DNA of 64,000 nucleotides, taken from Prostheceraeus crozeri. Lineage: Eukaryota; Platyhelminthes; Polycladida; Euryleptidae. The notes under the pieces were generated by a model. It worked only from the letters and a program-made list of their open reading frames with translations, made no database searches and had not been told where the DNA came from. The position numbers were made by a program, and so were the translations under genes. Positions 1 to 9,795 of this stretch are shown in pieces; position 1 is the first letter of the stretch; each line of letters opens with the position of its first letter. The stretch covers positions 1 through 64,000 of the forward strand of contig CAJQUW010007894.1 of the NCBI GenBank assembly GCA_907163375.1. Direction: 5' to 3'.

Positions 1-165
1 CCGAATTCAATAACAGCGGACTCAGACTTTTCCAATGGTGTCTTTTTAGTAAAAACAATAAATTCTGCCTCCGTTTCAACAGTAAATAAAGTTACTTTCT
101 CTTTCTTATATTCACAAGTCATTAACGTTTCTGGCACTGATCCTTGAAACTTTCTTGCAAAGTCT

Positions 166-873
166 TCAAACACTTCTAATGACCTCAAATTTATTTTTTA
201 CTCGGATGCTCCTTTTTTGTAATGCATACAATGGCACAATTCTACATTGAACATCAGTGACTTTCCTCTCCGAATTCCACCCACGTCCATTGTACCAATA
301 CCTTGATGAGAAAGTTGTTCTGGAATACCCAAAAGTATGACTCAAATCCTTACATAATACAGGAAGAACATGCTTCCCTTCCTTCATCAATTTTGTTGAC
401 CCCTTTATGACTGGTTTGTAGAATTTATTCAAAGTCAGCTTGAAGAGATCATTTATTCGTTCAAGCATTCTACCGATTTCCTTTTCTGTATCTTGCAAGC
501 TCATTGTGGGAACCTTAGAATCAAAAATTGACGTTGCAAATGCCTTTTGAATTTTAATCATGTTTTGGACAGATGGTAAAGATGTTGAAAAAGGATGTAA
601 AGTTAGATGATGAAAAGCCCATGTACCATGTAGACTATTTTGAAATATGCGATAGTAATCATCCTTCTCTCGCACTTCTTTATGTAATTCAAAATAGTTG
701 TTCTTTAGCAAACTGATATCGTTGTAATAAGTAATTTCAGTTACAGCAACTTCATGGGGTCCATGCAGAGTAATTGGATGAGCGAATTCAACAGAGTAGA
801 GAGATGGTTTGTTACTTGGGAATATCTTGGGGTTGCTATTGCTTGGAAGAATGATGTTGAAGTTAGTAGACAT
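166..873 (-). pseudogene. Polinton capsid-associated protein, N-terminal part (penton-like family)
   Basis: The start is set at the ATG giving MSTNFNIILPSN, since upstream codons offer no better ATG. The N-terminus has the family signature seen in many invertebrate Polintons: a short beta-rich stretch with LPSNSNPKIFPSN, then HGPHEVAVTEITYYND, matching the widespread pattern of an extended Leu-Pro-Ser-Asn strand followed by a W/H-E-V-x-(L/V)-x-E-I strand. The rest is less conserved. Related pieces lie at 25997-26443 and 52779-53396. The family is usually uncharacterised; a minor capsid or penton-type role is an inference from its constant company with capsid genes. It is the leftmost complete-looking open segment of element A. 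Confidence 0.55.
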
Positions 874-913
874 GTTGACCTCATATATGTAAGAAGTCAC
901 ATGCTATATTAGC

Positions 914-1186
914 TTAAAAGTTACGATTGTCTCCCACCTCCACATTTTGTAGATCCTGGTGCGTTATACAGCTATTGAATGAATCAGGATATCCTTTCCA
1001 TTTAACTAGATATTTCCTTTGATTGCCATGACCTTTCCTCCTAATTATTTTGTCAATCATATACACCTCTTCACTTCTGTCTACTACTTGCAATTCATAA
1101 GAGTAAAATTTTCCTTCAATTGGATTGCCATGGTAATCTATTAATATATACATGGTGGGTCTAAATTTTGTATTTACTTCATCCAC
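914..1186 (-). pseudogene. INT: Chromodomain part of Polinton integrase
   Basis: About 90 residues containing a recognisable chromodomain: EEVYMIDKIIRRKGHGNQRKY followed by LVKWKGYPDSFNS, with the aromatic and KWKGY core typical of retroelement chromodomains. It lies directly after the catalytic part at 1193-2002 in gene order, as expected for the C-terminal chromodomain of Polinton integrases. In other elements such domains steer integration toward particular chromatin marks; that role is inferred here. Part of a virus-like fossil. Confidence 0.8.
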
Positions 1187-1192
1187 AAAAAA

Positions 1193-2002
1193 CTATTCTT
1201 CAGTCCAATCAGGTAGATACCCCTTTTCAAATGTAGACTTAACCTTTGAAATCCGAACTCTATCACCAACATTAATTTTCTTTTCATTGGAAATGTTTTT
1301 CGCTTTCTTATCATACAATCGAAGCCATACATCCATCGCATTATCTGGGGTAACATCAACTGGTTTCATCTTAATGATTCGATGGTAGCTTTCATTGTAA
1401 TTCTTAACAAATTTCTGCAGCTCACCTACCCAAACATGTGTATTTTTTGCAGTGAAATAGCGCCATATTTTTGTCTTCAGTGTGCGATTGAACCTCTCAA
1501 CCATGGCAGCTTTCAAAGCACTTTTGACACTAAACAATTCCACATTATGACTTTTAAGGAGACTTCGTACATGAGAGTTTTCGAATTCCTTCCCTTGATC
1601 GGTCTGTATTCTTTGCGGAACACGCCCCTCATCGGTAATGCTCTGAAAAGCCGCTTCAACATCTGGTCCTCGTTTAGATTTCAGCGCACGTGCCCAAGCA
1701 TAGCGAGATAAAATATCTATTACAGTTAAGATGTATTTATAGCCATCATTGTACTGTGATATCTGTTGCATGTCAGCCAATTCCGCTTGCCATTGACTAT
1801 CTATATTGTTAACAACATATTTCCTTGTTGGAAACCGCTTTCTCGCATTTTTGTGAAGAGTGTAAGTCGGTTGACTCCTCAACAACTTCTTGACTTTCTC
1901 TATTCCCACACCTGCTGCACGAGCTAGAACCTCCGGACGACTGAAACTTGCGGGATGATTTAAGTCGCAATAAATCTTTCTGAGTTTCACTGCTGTACTC
2001 AT
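1193..2002 (-). pseudogene. INT: Polinton retroviral-type integrase, catalytic part
   Basis: Retrovirus-like integrase core (rve family) as used by Polintons. Signature stretches are NDGYKYILTVIDILSRYAWA, then RIQTDQGKEFENS and MVERFNRTLKTKIWRYF, followed by NESYHRIIKMKPVDV. The N-terminal region RPEVLARAAGVGIEKVKKLL is a helix-turn-helix-like segment usual in these integrases. The first good ATG (MSTAVKLRK) is near 2002. The enzyme would cut host DNA and join the element ends, producing 6-bp target duplications. It sits beside the chromodomain piece, and all neighbours run the same way. Confidence 0.85.
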
Positions 2003-2168
2003 CGTCTTTGTTCTGATTTGCACGCGTATTACTCGCACAGCAACTGCTAACACAATTGATATCAACCTCTATGCCCTCTTCTGCTTTACCTTCGAGCGCA
2101 GATTTCAAACAACAGCAAAATTTTTGTAACGATATGATATGAGAGAGCAAGGCTTAATTCATATTTGC

Positions 2169-2507
2169 TTAATATTTACTATACTCCTTCGCAACACGCA
2201 TTGAGCGCCTAGTAGCTCTTTTTGGTTGCAGATCATCGGGATCATGAAGCTCTCGCTTGACCGCCATCGTGGGTGTTTTACTCTTTGATCCATCTTGTAA
2301 GTGACCCTTATCCAATTCATTCACTGTCGGTCCTCCAATAATATTGTGAGGTACATTTTGATCAGATAAAATTTTCTGAAAATATGACCACCCTTGTGGT
2401 GCACCTAGTTTTCGCCTTACATCTCTGACAGCATATTGCAGAAGGTCATCTATGTGACTATTTCTAATAACATCACCAGTTGTTTCATCTATTCTCTCCT
2501 CTCTCAT
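2169..2507 (-). CDS. Polinton hypothetical protein, basic C-terminus
   Basis: A 112-residue protein of unknown function. The first half is polar and helical (HIDDLLQYAVRDVRRKLGAP); the C-terminus is basic (RATRRSMRVAKEYSKY). It overlaps the end of the neighbouring gene at 2485-2817 by about 20 bases, so the two are probably linked in expression. I do not recognise a domain. Confidence 0.45.
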   Translation of the reverse strand: MREERIDETTGDVIRNSHIDDLLQYAVRDVRRKLGAPQGWSYFQKILSDQNVPHNIIGGPTVNELDKGHLQDGSKSKTPTMAVKRELHDPDDLQPKRATRRSMRVAKEYSKY

Positions 2508-2817
2508 TGAACTTCACATGTGGATCAATGAAGTCAAATAATCGCTCAGCGCGCACACGATATGGTCGAGGTGTTGACAAGGTTATAAATAGTCGCAACT
2601 TGTCACGAATCTGTCGCTTCTCGTCAATGTTTTCAGCTGCTAACTGCATTCGTCGATAGGGATCCTTAATCTTCTGAATTTCCATATCCTTTTGTGTTAG
2701 TTCCTTAAGTTGATTCGTAATAGGTTGATCTATATTTTTGACTTCCTGTGCACTTTGTAATGTAGTCAATTGTACATACTCCTCTTGAGGAATGACTACC
2801 ATCTTTGAATACGACAT
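2485..2817 (-). CDS. Polinton hypothetical protein, helical
   Basis: A 110-residue protein opening MSYSKMVVIPQEEYVQLTTL, a start resembling small unknown Polinton proteins that begin with a hydrophobic strand and an Ile-Pro-x-Glu-Glu-Tyr segment. The rest is a charged, probably coiled helix (QLKELTQKDMEIQKIKDPYR). It overlaps the next gene slightly. Function unknown. Confidence 0.45.
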   Translation of the reverse strand: MSYSKMVVIPQEEYVQLTTLQSAQEVKNIDQPITNQLKELTQKDMEIQKIKDPYRRMQLAAENIDEKRQIRDKLRLFITLSTPRPYRVRAERLFDFIDPHVKFNERGENR

Positions 2818-2983
2818 GTTTGTAATAATAATAAGGCAACAAAGTACATTGCTTAAAACTAACTGTGAACCGAGAAAACTGTCATTGGTTCAGCGGAATT
2901 AGGTATGATATTTGTTCGAAATCGAAGTCGTTCCGGACATTCCTGGGTTAGATCAATAAATAGATAACCATGTGGTTTCTTTG

Positions 2984-3493
2984 TTACATCTTCATATATT
3001 TTTGAAAGTACTTTAGGTTGTTGAGGTAATATCTGTCTACTGAGATGATGTACCTGACTGCTGTCTCTTGGATTTTAAATATTGCCAAATAATGTGTATT
3101 CAAACTTCTAGTTCTTTGCTCTTTCCCTCCATCGAAGATGTTTTGGGTGATGTAGATAATAAAAGCTTCCCTATGATGTGCAGTTTGAATGAACATTTCA
3201 GTTACATCCTTTGAAGATTTGCTTTCTCGTAATAGATCATCTAATACTAGTAAGTCACCTGCTTTGATATCCTCAGTTGATGGCAACCCTTGCTTCACCT
3301 CATAACCTTTCTGGCGAAGTGCAGAATGTAGTTGTGGTTGAAATATTCCATAATACCATTTGACTCTCTTAATTTCCTTGTTAAACATTTCATTTCTACA
3401 TTGCAGCAATTCAGTTACAAATGTAGTTTTACCGGACTGACTTGGTCCATTGACACACATTGTGCGATCAGTGAATAGACGAAAATCTGTCAT
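2984..3493 (-). pseudogene. ATP: FtsK/HerA-type DNA-packaging ATPase
   Basis: Walker A is plain: VNGPSQSGKTTFVTELL at residues 12-28. Walker B is GDLLVLDDLLRESKSS near residue 80. TAHHREAFIIYITQNIF near residue 110 is the sensor-like strand that follows in A32/FtsK packaging ATPases. These ATPases drive genome entry into capsids in Polintons, adenovirus-like and poxvirus-like lineages. The start MTDFRLFTDRTMCVNGP is the natural one, as Walker A sits close to the N-terminus in this family. The gene lies between unknown Polinton genes on the same strand. Confidence 0.88.
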
Positions 3494-3634
3494 CTTATAA
3501 TTCCATTAACATTAAACTCATCATCCCGCTAATTTTGCTTAGAACAACAAAACAGACACATGTTCCAGATCACGTTTATTTACATTCAGAATAGAAACTT
3601 TCAAGTTACATTTACAAATTAAAACATTTACAAA

Positions 3635-3847
3635 TTAAAACATTTGTGTTTCCTCATCACAATTAGGATTATAGAAAGTTTTCAAGTCAGCATCTTGGCG
3701 CTTCAACTTCAATTTAGGATTCCCATCTTTAGATTTCCGCCCTCGCTTTTTGCTCTCTTCCTTCCCATCACATGAAGCAGTCTTATCAATGGTAATTAAA
3801 CATTTATCAACTGGTAGTGGTTCATAGACTAGTTGAATAACCTTCAT
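3635..3847 (-). CDS. Small lysine-rich hypothetical protein
   Basis: A 70-residue open frame with a central basic tract (KKRGRKSKDGNPKLKLKR) that could be a nuclear-localisation or DNA-contacting segment. It lies between the ATPase and the gene at 3890-4369 on the same strand. No family recognised; it may be only a fragment. Confidence 0.35.
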   Translation of the reverse strand: MKVIQLVYEPLPVDKCLITIDKTASCDGKEESKKRGRKSKDGNPKLKLKRQDADLKTFYNPNCDEETQMF

Positions 3848-3889
3848 TTGTAAAGATGCGACTTTACCAGTCGAACCATGTGAACCAAT

Positions 3890-4369
3890 TTAAAGTCCGG
3901 TAACGTGCACTAAGCCCATATAGCGGCCCCGTTTGAGATCCTCACATTCCATCGCGTTTGTAAAGAGATCGAATGCTTGAAAATGATCCGATAGTTTTAA
4001 AAACAGTGTATCGAATTCCGGCAATTCCTTATAACCAACTCCTTCCTCTAATGCCTTTCTCCAATGAGTGGGAGCACTTTCAGGCAGCTCAACACATTCT
4101 TTCGCGAAAGAGTCAATAGTTTTAAGAATCACCTGTTGCCATTTTGGAAAAGTCACTCGCATTTGTCTCATATTGCTATACCCTGATGTAGACATACCAT
4201 TACTGTGGAAGAATGGAACTTGAAGATAAAAGCCATCATCACCATAATTCAAGGTTTGAAAGTAGAACGTATTTCCAATCCCTTGCACCTTTCGTGTCGG
4301 ACGAAGCTTCAAGAGATCTTGCTCAAAAGCGTCACCTTCCTCTCTGATTGTATACATTTTCTGAGTCAT
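3890..4369 (-). CDS. Polinton hypothetical protein (possible ssDNA-binding-like)
   Basis: A 159-residue protein opening MTQKMYTIREEGDAFEQDLL. The middle is beta-rich (GFYLQVPFFHSNG, then RQMRVTFPKWQQVILKTIDS), followed by an acidic helix and a final strand (RGRYMGLVHVTGL). By eye its organisation resembles the protein starting at 61435 in Polinton 3: beta segment, a hydrophobic P-x(n)-I-x2-T/Q-I helix, then closing strands. The similarity is too weak to be sure, and a nucleic-acid-binding role is only a guess. A TATA-like box lies about 85 bp upstream. Confidence 0.4.
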   Translation of the reverse strand: MTQKMYTIREEGDAFEQDLLKLRPTRKVQGIGNTFYFQTLNYGDDGFYLQVPFFHSNGMSTSGYSNMRQMRVTFPKWQQVILKTIDSFAKECVELPESAPTHWRKALEEGVGYKELPEFDTLFLKLSDHFQAFDLFTNAMECEDLKRGRYMGLVHVTGL

Positions 4370-4453
4370 GTTTCAACAAGTACTGATTCGGAGCTTTCAA
4401 CCAGCGCAAATGAATTGTCACTTGAAAGTGGTAAAATATCATTAAAGCGTCTT

Positions 4454-4462
4454 CCTTATATA
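4454..4462 (-). promoter_or_regulatory. TATA-like box upstream of the 3890-4369 gene
   Basis: On the minus strand the sequence reads TATATAAGG. It lies about 85 bp before the ATG at 4369, which leaves a leader of roughly 55-60 nt. Confidence 0.5.
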
Positions 4463-4520
4463 CACCTATATATGACTCATCAATGAAAGTGATGACGTGT
4501 CACTTTATGATTCGCTAACC

Positions 4521-4910
4521 TTATATTAACATTGCAGCAGTTGCTGCAATCCTTCCAAGCGGACTATTGATTACACCATTAATACTGTTTCCAATATCAT
4601 TTAACATACTTAGAAACCCACCACCACCGCGCTGAATTAAGTTTCGCCTTTTCTTATCACTACTCCTTGGATTTGAAAACTTTTTTATGCTATTCAAAGA
4701 GCCAGCATTCAATAGAGGCTTGTAAATAGGTAGACATTTGTGTATTGCAAAAGCTAAATCACGAATGAAATCATCACTTGAATTTTGAATCAATTTACAC
4801 TTCTTATTATCATGTATCCTGTTTAACTTTCGCAACGCCTTTTTAAACTGACTTGAAGGTTTGAAGGACCGCTTCGATTGACGAGAAGATGCCTTCCGTT
4901 TTACAGACAT
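4521..4910 (-). CDS. Small basic core-like protein with Gly-rich hydrophobic tail
   Basis: A 129-residue protein. The N-terminus is highly basic (MSVKRKASSRQSKRSFK), then FKKALRKLNRIHDNKK and DDFIRDLAFAIHKCL, and the C-terminal third is LIQRGGGGFLSMLNDIGNSI with a hydrophobic end (GRIAATAAMLI). The central motif matches the protein at 63829 in Polinton 3 (SSAIQALRRMKANQRY, then ANDKFICETISHVRKL), so this is a conserved Polinton family. Basic N-terminus plus a Gly-Gly-Phe hydrophobic tail suggests a core or minor virion protein cut by the maturation protease; that is inference. It looks whole. Confidence 0.55.
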   Translation of the reverse strand: MSVKRKASSRQSKRSFKPSSQFKKALRKLNRIHDNKKCKLIQNSSDDFIRDLAFAIHKCLPIYKPLLNAGSLNSIKKFSNPRSSDKKRRNLIQRGGGGFLSMLNDIGNSINGVINSPLGRIAATAAMLI

Positions 4911-5025
4911 TTCTATTCTAATATGGAAATAGATAATACAATTACAATTTTTGCTTAGTACTTACAACATTATACACAAAAGTTTACAAGCATTCACACA
5001 GAGTTTATTGCTGGTACTTATAAAA

Positions 5026-5532
5026 TTACATAAAACACTTAACAAGTTGTAGAGGGAACTGATATACACTCACATCGGCTAGAGTCTGATTTGTAGCAGT
5101 TATGAGCTGCTCAATGTCTTTCATTAGATGTTTTGAAATCGGACAGCACATACAACAGGGCTTTGAATGGAAAGTCTTTAAAATATTGGCATAGTATGCC
5201 CGCAAACTGATTACCTCAGAATGTCCTTGAGCAGCCACATTGATGCTTACTGATGGCGGTCCACTGAATAAGTCCAATTTACATTTGTCACCCTTCTCGT
5301 CATAGTAGCTGGAGGTGATAATGTCATGGAGACATGTGTTGAGTTTCCGTTGGATACTGCTGCACCAACAGCGAGAGTATTCCGGTACAATCTCCGTTTG
5401 AGCTAGTGGGCGAAATACTTCATTGAGCCAAAATCTTGCAACTCGTGTAAGAGCGTTGTTCACGACTCTCATTAACATTCTCTGCACCACAACGTCCTCT
5501 CCGCAGCGGAAATACTTCACTATTTCCTCCAT
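5026..5532 (-). CDS. Polinton hypothetical protein, Cys-rich C-terminal half
   Basis: About 168 residues, taking the first in-frame ATG (MEEIVKYFRCGEDVV). A helical N-terminus is followed by a cysteine cluster (SKPCCMCCPISKHLMK) that might bind metal. I recognise no family. A TATA-like box at 5707-5715 lies about 175 bp upstream, so the leader is long or the true start lies further up through splicing. Confidence 0.4.
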   Translation of the reverse strand: MEEIVKYFRCGEDVVVQRMLMRVVNNALTRVARFWLNEVFRPLAQTEIVPEYSRCWCSSIQRKLNTCLHDIITSSYYDEKGDKCKLDLFSGPPSVSINVAAQGHSEVISLRAYYANILKTFHSKPCCMCCPISKHLMKDIEQLITATNQTLADVSVYQFPLQLVKCFM

Positions 5533-5706
5533 CAGATCCACCAAATCCGCTTTATAGCAGTTATATTCACGGCAGAATAAAATATATTGCCGGTGAAGAG
5601 TTGACTTCGGTAAATTATTGAAATGGGAATGTTGGTAGTGAACGACATGCTGATTGACATTGTATTAGCCTCAAATTATGCTTGAAATAGAACGGTACAA
5701 TGTCCT

Positions 5707-5715
5707 CCTTATATA
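5707..5715 (-). promoter_or_regulatory. TATA-like box upstream of the 5026-5532 gene
   Basis: Reads TATATAAGG on the minus strand, in the gap between the 5026-5532 gene and the UBA-RING gene. Confidence 0.5.
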
Positions 5716-5770
5716 GAAAAGTCAAACAAAGACACAATAGTGACCAATCACAGACCTGCATGATGACTCA

Positions 5771-6283
5771 TCATGCACGATATACAGTGACTGTTGAAGA
5801 TATTTCTTCATCACAAAGGGGACAAGATGAAGTTTCAAAGGGTACATAACATGTAGAACACATAACGCTATGAGAACATGGCAAAAAGAGAAGGGATCGT
5901 TCCTGTTTAAAACATTTAACGCAGTTCCGTTCACATAATAATTTAAATGTCTCTTCTTCTAATTTCCTTCTGAAGTCACTTTTATTGGGAGAACTTTTTA
6001 TTAAAACACTGTCAGATGTCTCCTTCTTTCCATATCGTTCCAATTTGATCCTCCTAATTTCACTATCATTGCAGTGTAGCATGGAGAAATCCTCTATCCA
6101 CCTGCGATCCAAATTGTGATTCATTGCATGCTCATCTAGATCCATTAGTCGATCAACTAAATCACCAGCGTTGATATTTTCACTGAGATTTGTTACAGTT
6201 TCTATAGCTTTGAACGAATATCCAAGGTCTCTTGCGACAACCCACGACGTTGGGATACTAGTCATCATTATGTATGTCATCAA
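5771..6283 (-). CDS. IAP-like UBA-RING ubiquitin ligase without BIR domains
   Basis: The C-terminus is a C3HC4 RING of the inhibitor-of-apoptosis type: NCVKCFKQERSLLFLPCSHS, then VMCSTCYVPFETSSCPLCDE, with all eight zinc ligands (CxxC, CxH, CxxC, CxxC). The N-terminal region ARDLGYSFKAIETVTNL then INAGDLVDRLMDLDEH resembles the UBA domain that precedes the RING in cellular and viral IAPs. No BIR repeat is visible. RING proteins of this kind transfer ubiquitin and can block cell death or remove antiviral proteins. A TATA box at 6296-6303 lies so close to the first ATG (6283) that translation may begin at the internal MMTSIPTS methionine near 6268. It is the gene nearest the right terminus of element A. 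Confidence 0.7.
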   Translation of the reverse strand: MMTYIMMTSIPTSWVVARDLGYSFKAIETVTNLSENINAGDLVDRLMDLDEHAMNHNLDRRWIEDFSMLHCNDSEIRRIKLERYGKKETSDSVLIKSSPNKSDFRRKLEEETFKLLCERNCVKCFKQERSLLFLPCSHSVMCSTCYVPFETSSCPLCDEEISSTVTVYRA

Positions 6284-6295
6284 ACAACTATCTCA

Positions 6296-6303
6296 TATTT
6301 ATA
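6296..6303 (-). promoter_or_regulatory. TATA box of the UBA-RING gene
   Basis: Minus-strand TATAAATA. Its closeness to the ATG at 6283 favours the downstream Met near 6268 as the translation start. Confidence 0.55.
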
Positions 6304-6539
6304 GCTTAGTTTGTCTACGTAAAAGGAAAATCAATGTGTCATTTTGATTACAATGGTTTCAATAGTCACAATAGTCGCAATTGAGCAAACCCATTCAAAA
6401 TCAAACAACGGACGTCTATCGGTACGTACCCAAGTGCTCAGAACCAAACCACACAAGTTCGATCATAGACGTTCCGAAACACAGTGTACTCAACCGATTG
6501 TACCAAACACATGTACCTATCCAGTAAAACCGATCTCAT

Positions 6540-6680
6540 ACAGGTTCCTATTCATAACACTGAATTATACATGTACCTATCCATATTCCTATTGATAACA
6601 CTGAATTATACATGTATACCTATCCATGTACCTATTGATAACACTAAATTTTACATGTACCTATCCATGTACCTATCCCT
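6540..6680. repeat. Imperfect tandem repeat near the end of element A
   Basis: About three copies of a roughly 41-44-bp unit built on CCTATTGATAACACTGAATT and CATGTACCTATCCATG. It lies in the non-coding stretch between the last gene and the probable terminus, as terminal tandem repeats do in the other Polintons here. The open frames across it look spurious. Confidence 0.75.
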
Positions 6681-6937
6681 CGCAAGTAGGGCACAGTTTT
6701 CACTACTTACTACCTATGTGACCCTGTGCAAACGTAAATGACGGACCGTGTCCGGGCCGACAACAGCAAAGTGTGACTCTCATCTTGAGCAGTTTCAATT
6801 CAAATGAAGTTTCTATCGTAATTCATATTATCTGTGTTATGATATGAACTGCGAAAGATGTTTTAACCCATTTACCGCCAGTGTAACGTTTTCGTTACAG
6901 CACTTTTCGGAATCTGCTGTCTTCTCCAGCTTGCGAC

Positions 6938-7979
6938 TAGTGATGAAAATTTTGGAAAATTATGGCTAGTGGAAAATTATGGAAAAAATTGGAAAATTAT
7001 GGAAAATTTTGAAAGTTTTGATTTTTTTAATAGTTGCCTTATAATTTGAGCGCTTCCACTGCCGAGGCAGCTAAGTACCAATAAATTGGGTCTAAAACCC
7101 TTAATTTCATCATTATTTCGATTAAAGCGATCGTAGCAATGCGAGTTCCGTCCGTGGATTTTTGAATATTTGCCACAGTGGCTATTTGTGCAATTTTGTT
7201 AGCATTTTTGATTATCACGCAGACACCTTTTTGGATAACGTGAATCTTGCTTTACAATAGGGGTACAATTTCATGCACTGTGAAAGATCTGGAGCAAAAA
7301 TAATGTACTTCATTTTGGAGTTTACTTATTAGCTTGAAAGTTATAAGCTTTTTGATGCAGCGTGGATCAGTGAAAGAAATTCTTCATGTGTTGATGAACA
7401 TGTGAAGTATAAGCACACAGTCCACGCAGCATTCATGAGCGACCATTTTGGAAGACATAAAGACTGTAAACTCGTTAGATATTTGGTCACTAAAGATATC
7501 TGTGATGAGTAAAAGAATATCTATGATAGCCTTTAACTTCTGGCCTATTGTCCGATATCTTCGCTGAGGATACACATCTTCCATTTCTAGTTCAGATGGT
7601 TCAGATAGTTCCAATTCGATTTCTGATCTGCCCAAATGAATTTCAGATATGATCCACATGAATCTCCAATTGAATTTGAGATCTTTTCATCTGTGCTTCT
7701 AACAGATATCTGAAATTCAGCTAGAGAAATCTGAAATCCATCTAATGTCTGAAATTCATTTGGAAAGATCTGAAATAGAGATGGAAAAGGTGCAGTTGGT
7801 TACAAAAGTTGACATACAGGGATGATAGAAAAGTTTTCGGTCTTTGAATTTTACAGTCTTTTCAAACGACTAACATAAGTCTCCAAAACAAAGGAAAAAA
7901 CGTCAATCACCAAAAAATAAATTTCAAAATTTTCCGGAAAATTTTGAAAAAATTGGAAAATTTTCCATTTGCATCACTA
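6938..7979. mobile_element. hAT-type MITE, copy 1
   Basis: Begins TAGTGATG and ends CATCACTA, flanked by a perfect 8-bp duplication CTTGCGAC (6930-6937 and 7980-7987), as expected for hAT elements. The subterminal regions are rich in GGAAAATTTT-type repeats. No transposase is encoded; the open frame at 7384-7659 has no recognisable domain. A second copy starts at 11886. It is inserted in the piggyBac, so it is younger than that element. Confidence 0.9.
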
Positions 7980-9137
7980 CTTGCGACATATGATACAATA
8001 TTTTGATTACCATACATGATTTATCACATATTTTCAGGTAAACAATCGCCAATTCAAAAATTAGCACTTTTAAGTGCATTTATTTTATCACGAAATTAGA
8101 CAAAAAATGTGCCTAAAATCTGCTTATATACTGAAAGACTCGGTGTATGAACGTCCACATGTAATTAACTTCCCATATGATTTGCGTGTTCTCATTATCC
8201 ATTAAATTCCGAAAATAGCAATCAATACTTCCTCGGATATTCATTCATGACATGGCACGTCATTTTTTGAAACCGTAACGTTTTAGTTACACTGGCGTAA
8301 TATGATATACAAATGTTAAATACAACAACAATATAAATGAAGTAAATGATAGTGAGTACTATCAATTTTCTTCAAAACTAATGTTTGTTGAATACTGAAA
8401 ACGAACAATTTCATTGGAATATTGCACTCTTATTCTATGAGGGTGTAATGCTTGTTGCTATTTATAGTCTATGGATTTCCCGTCACAAAACCAACCGAAG
8501 TCCATTGCCGTAGTATTTTCCTCAATATTAGACTTGTTAGCTCATGTACGGAAGTAAGTCAAAGAGAGATCAAATCTCAACCATTTCCTCTTATAGCGTA
8601 ATCATTAACAATTCAGGGTGCCAGTTCGCCTGGGCATATAGAATACAAAGATGTCCTCCGACTCGAGCAATTTCAATACAAAACTTCTTTGGCCGTAGAC
8701 GATGCGTCTCTCCCTACAAGGGCACGCCAGCGGCTCGAGATGGCCCCAACTGGTTTAAAATATCTATAAAGGCTAAACTTGATTATATCAACCTGTGTAG
8801 CTATCTGAAGACAATGCCTAAGATGTTGCTAACTATGGATGAAGAAGTTACTGAAATATGCAATAGGCCTATAATGCCGACGATGACGGTACATGACTAT
8901 TGCCACAAAAACCTCCAGAAGTAAATGCTTCATCAGAGTTCTGAGACGATGATGAGTTTATATGTTTAAGATGTTTGTCTGGCAAACGATGTCTCATCCG
9001 TTAGTTATATCGCATGGCAGTGTGAGATTCCAACAAAAGATGACTAGAATGATCATTTTAGTAAACAGAAAAAACAGTCAATAAAATGGCAAATATCGGT
9101 AATTTTCATCATTGCAGATAGGACAAACATTCTCTGG

Positions 9138-9600
9138 ATGCATTTCAAGGCAAGAATCTTAATGAGATGCTTGATACGCATGCTGATGGTCTTATCGAAC
9201 TTAGTGGCAGAAACCAATGATTACCCGGGACAAAAGAATTGTTTAGGCCTACATAATGCTAAACAATCTCAAATGCGTTCATTTCTTGGTGTACTTTATT
9301 TATGCGGACATTACGAATTACCGAGGCGTCTCCAACTCTACCATAACTTTGGAGTCGACGCAGTAAGAGAATCAATTTCTCGACATGAATTTCGAAATAT
9401 AAAAACTTGTTCTCATTTCAACGATAACGATTTCACACCAAACAGCATCGACAAGTAGCATATAGCAGGCATTTGATTAAATTTGCTAATTCACAGTGTG
9501 GACAAATACCTCTGAAATATGATGGAGAGCTTTTATGATGAAGCTATGACTCATTACTTCGGCAGGAATTGCTTCGAGCAACTCATAGGCTACATTTGAA
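9138..9600 (+). pseudogene. piggyBac transposase remnant (DDE_Tnp_1_7)
   Basis: The open segment 9138-9458 contains the start of the piggyBac catalytic region: RSFLGVLYLCGHYELPRR, then SISRHEFRNIKTCSHFNDND, matching the conserved arginine-phenylalanine and HFNDN block. Just downstream, near 9526-9590, another frame reads YDEAMTHYFGRNCFEQLI, the block around the first catalytic Asp (DEAM...YFGR). The stretch normally between these blocks is largely missing and later catalytic blocks are absent, so it cannot be active. Confidence 0.75.
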
Positions 9601-9795
9601 AAAACATGCTTCTGTATATTTTGACATCATATGACGCCATCGTAACGAAATCGTTACGGCTTTAATTTCTAAGAAATGGTTATTGTAATGAACTGGTCAT
9701 CATATATTATTCTTAATTATAAGATTCTGAAATATTTACTACCGTTTTTATAGAAAATTTGCCGATATTTATGTAAGTGGCCTTAAATGGGTTAA

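Larger units (their letters stand above)
1..6707 (-). mobile_element. Polinton/Maverick-like element A, one end only
   Basis: A block of minus-strand genes typical of Polintons: a chromodomain integrase, a packaging ATPase, a capsid-related protein, a small basic core-like protein and several unknowns. It runs off the left edge. The right end is uncertain; a CACTACT stretch ending near 6707 fits the AGTAGTA-type termini of the other Polintons here, but the partner end and target duplication are out of view. No polymerase or major capsid gene is in view. The element is an old virus-like copy with a few breaks. Several genes have their own TATA-like box just upstream, so they were probably transcribed one by one. 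Confidence 0.85.
6867..9791 (+). mobile_element. piggyBac-family DNA transposon (decayed)
   Basis: Flanked on both sides by TTAA (6863-6866 and 9792-9795), the piggyBac target site. The ends read CCCATTTA inward from the left and TAAATGGG at the right, the CCC...GGG rule of piggyBac. Subterminal motifs such as GTAACGTTTTCGTTAC recur inside both ends. It holds transposase remnants at 9138-9600 and a hAT MITE at 6938-7979. Without the MITE it is about 1.9 kb, shorter than an autonomous piggyBac, so it is internally deleted. Confidence 0.88.

Noticed and set aside
1193-2002. Integrase as evidence of a retrovirus or LTR element
   Set aside because: It is flanked by a packaging ATPase and Polinton-type genes, with no RT, protease-gag order or LTR.
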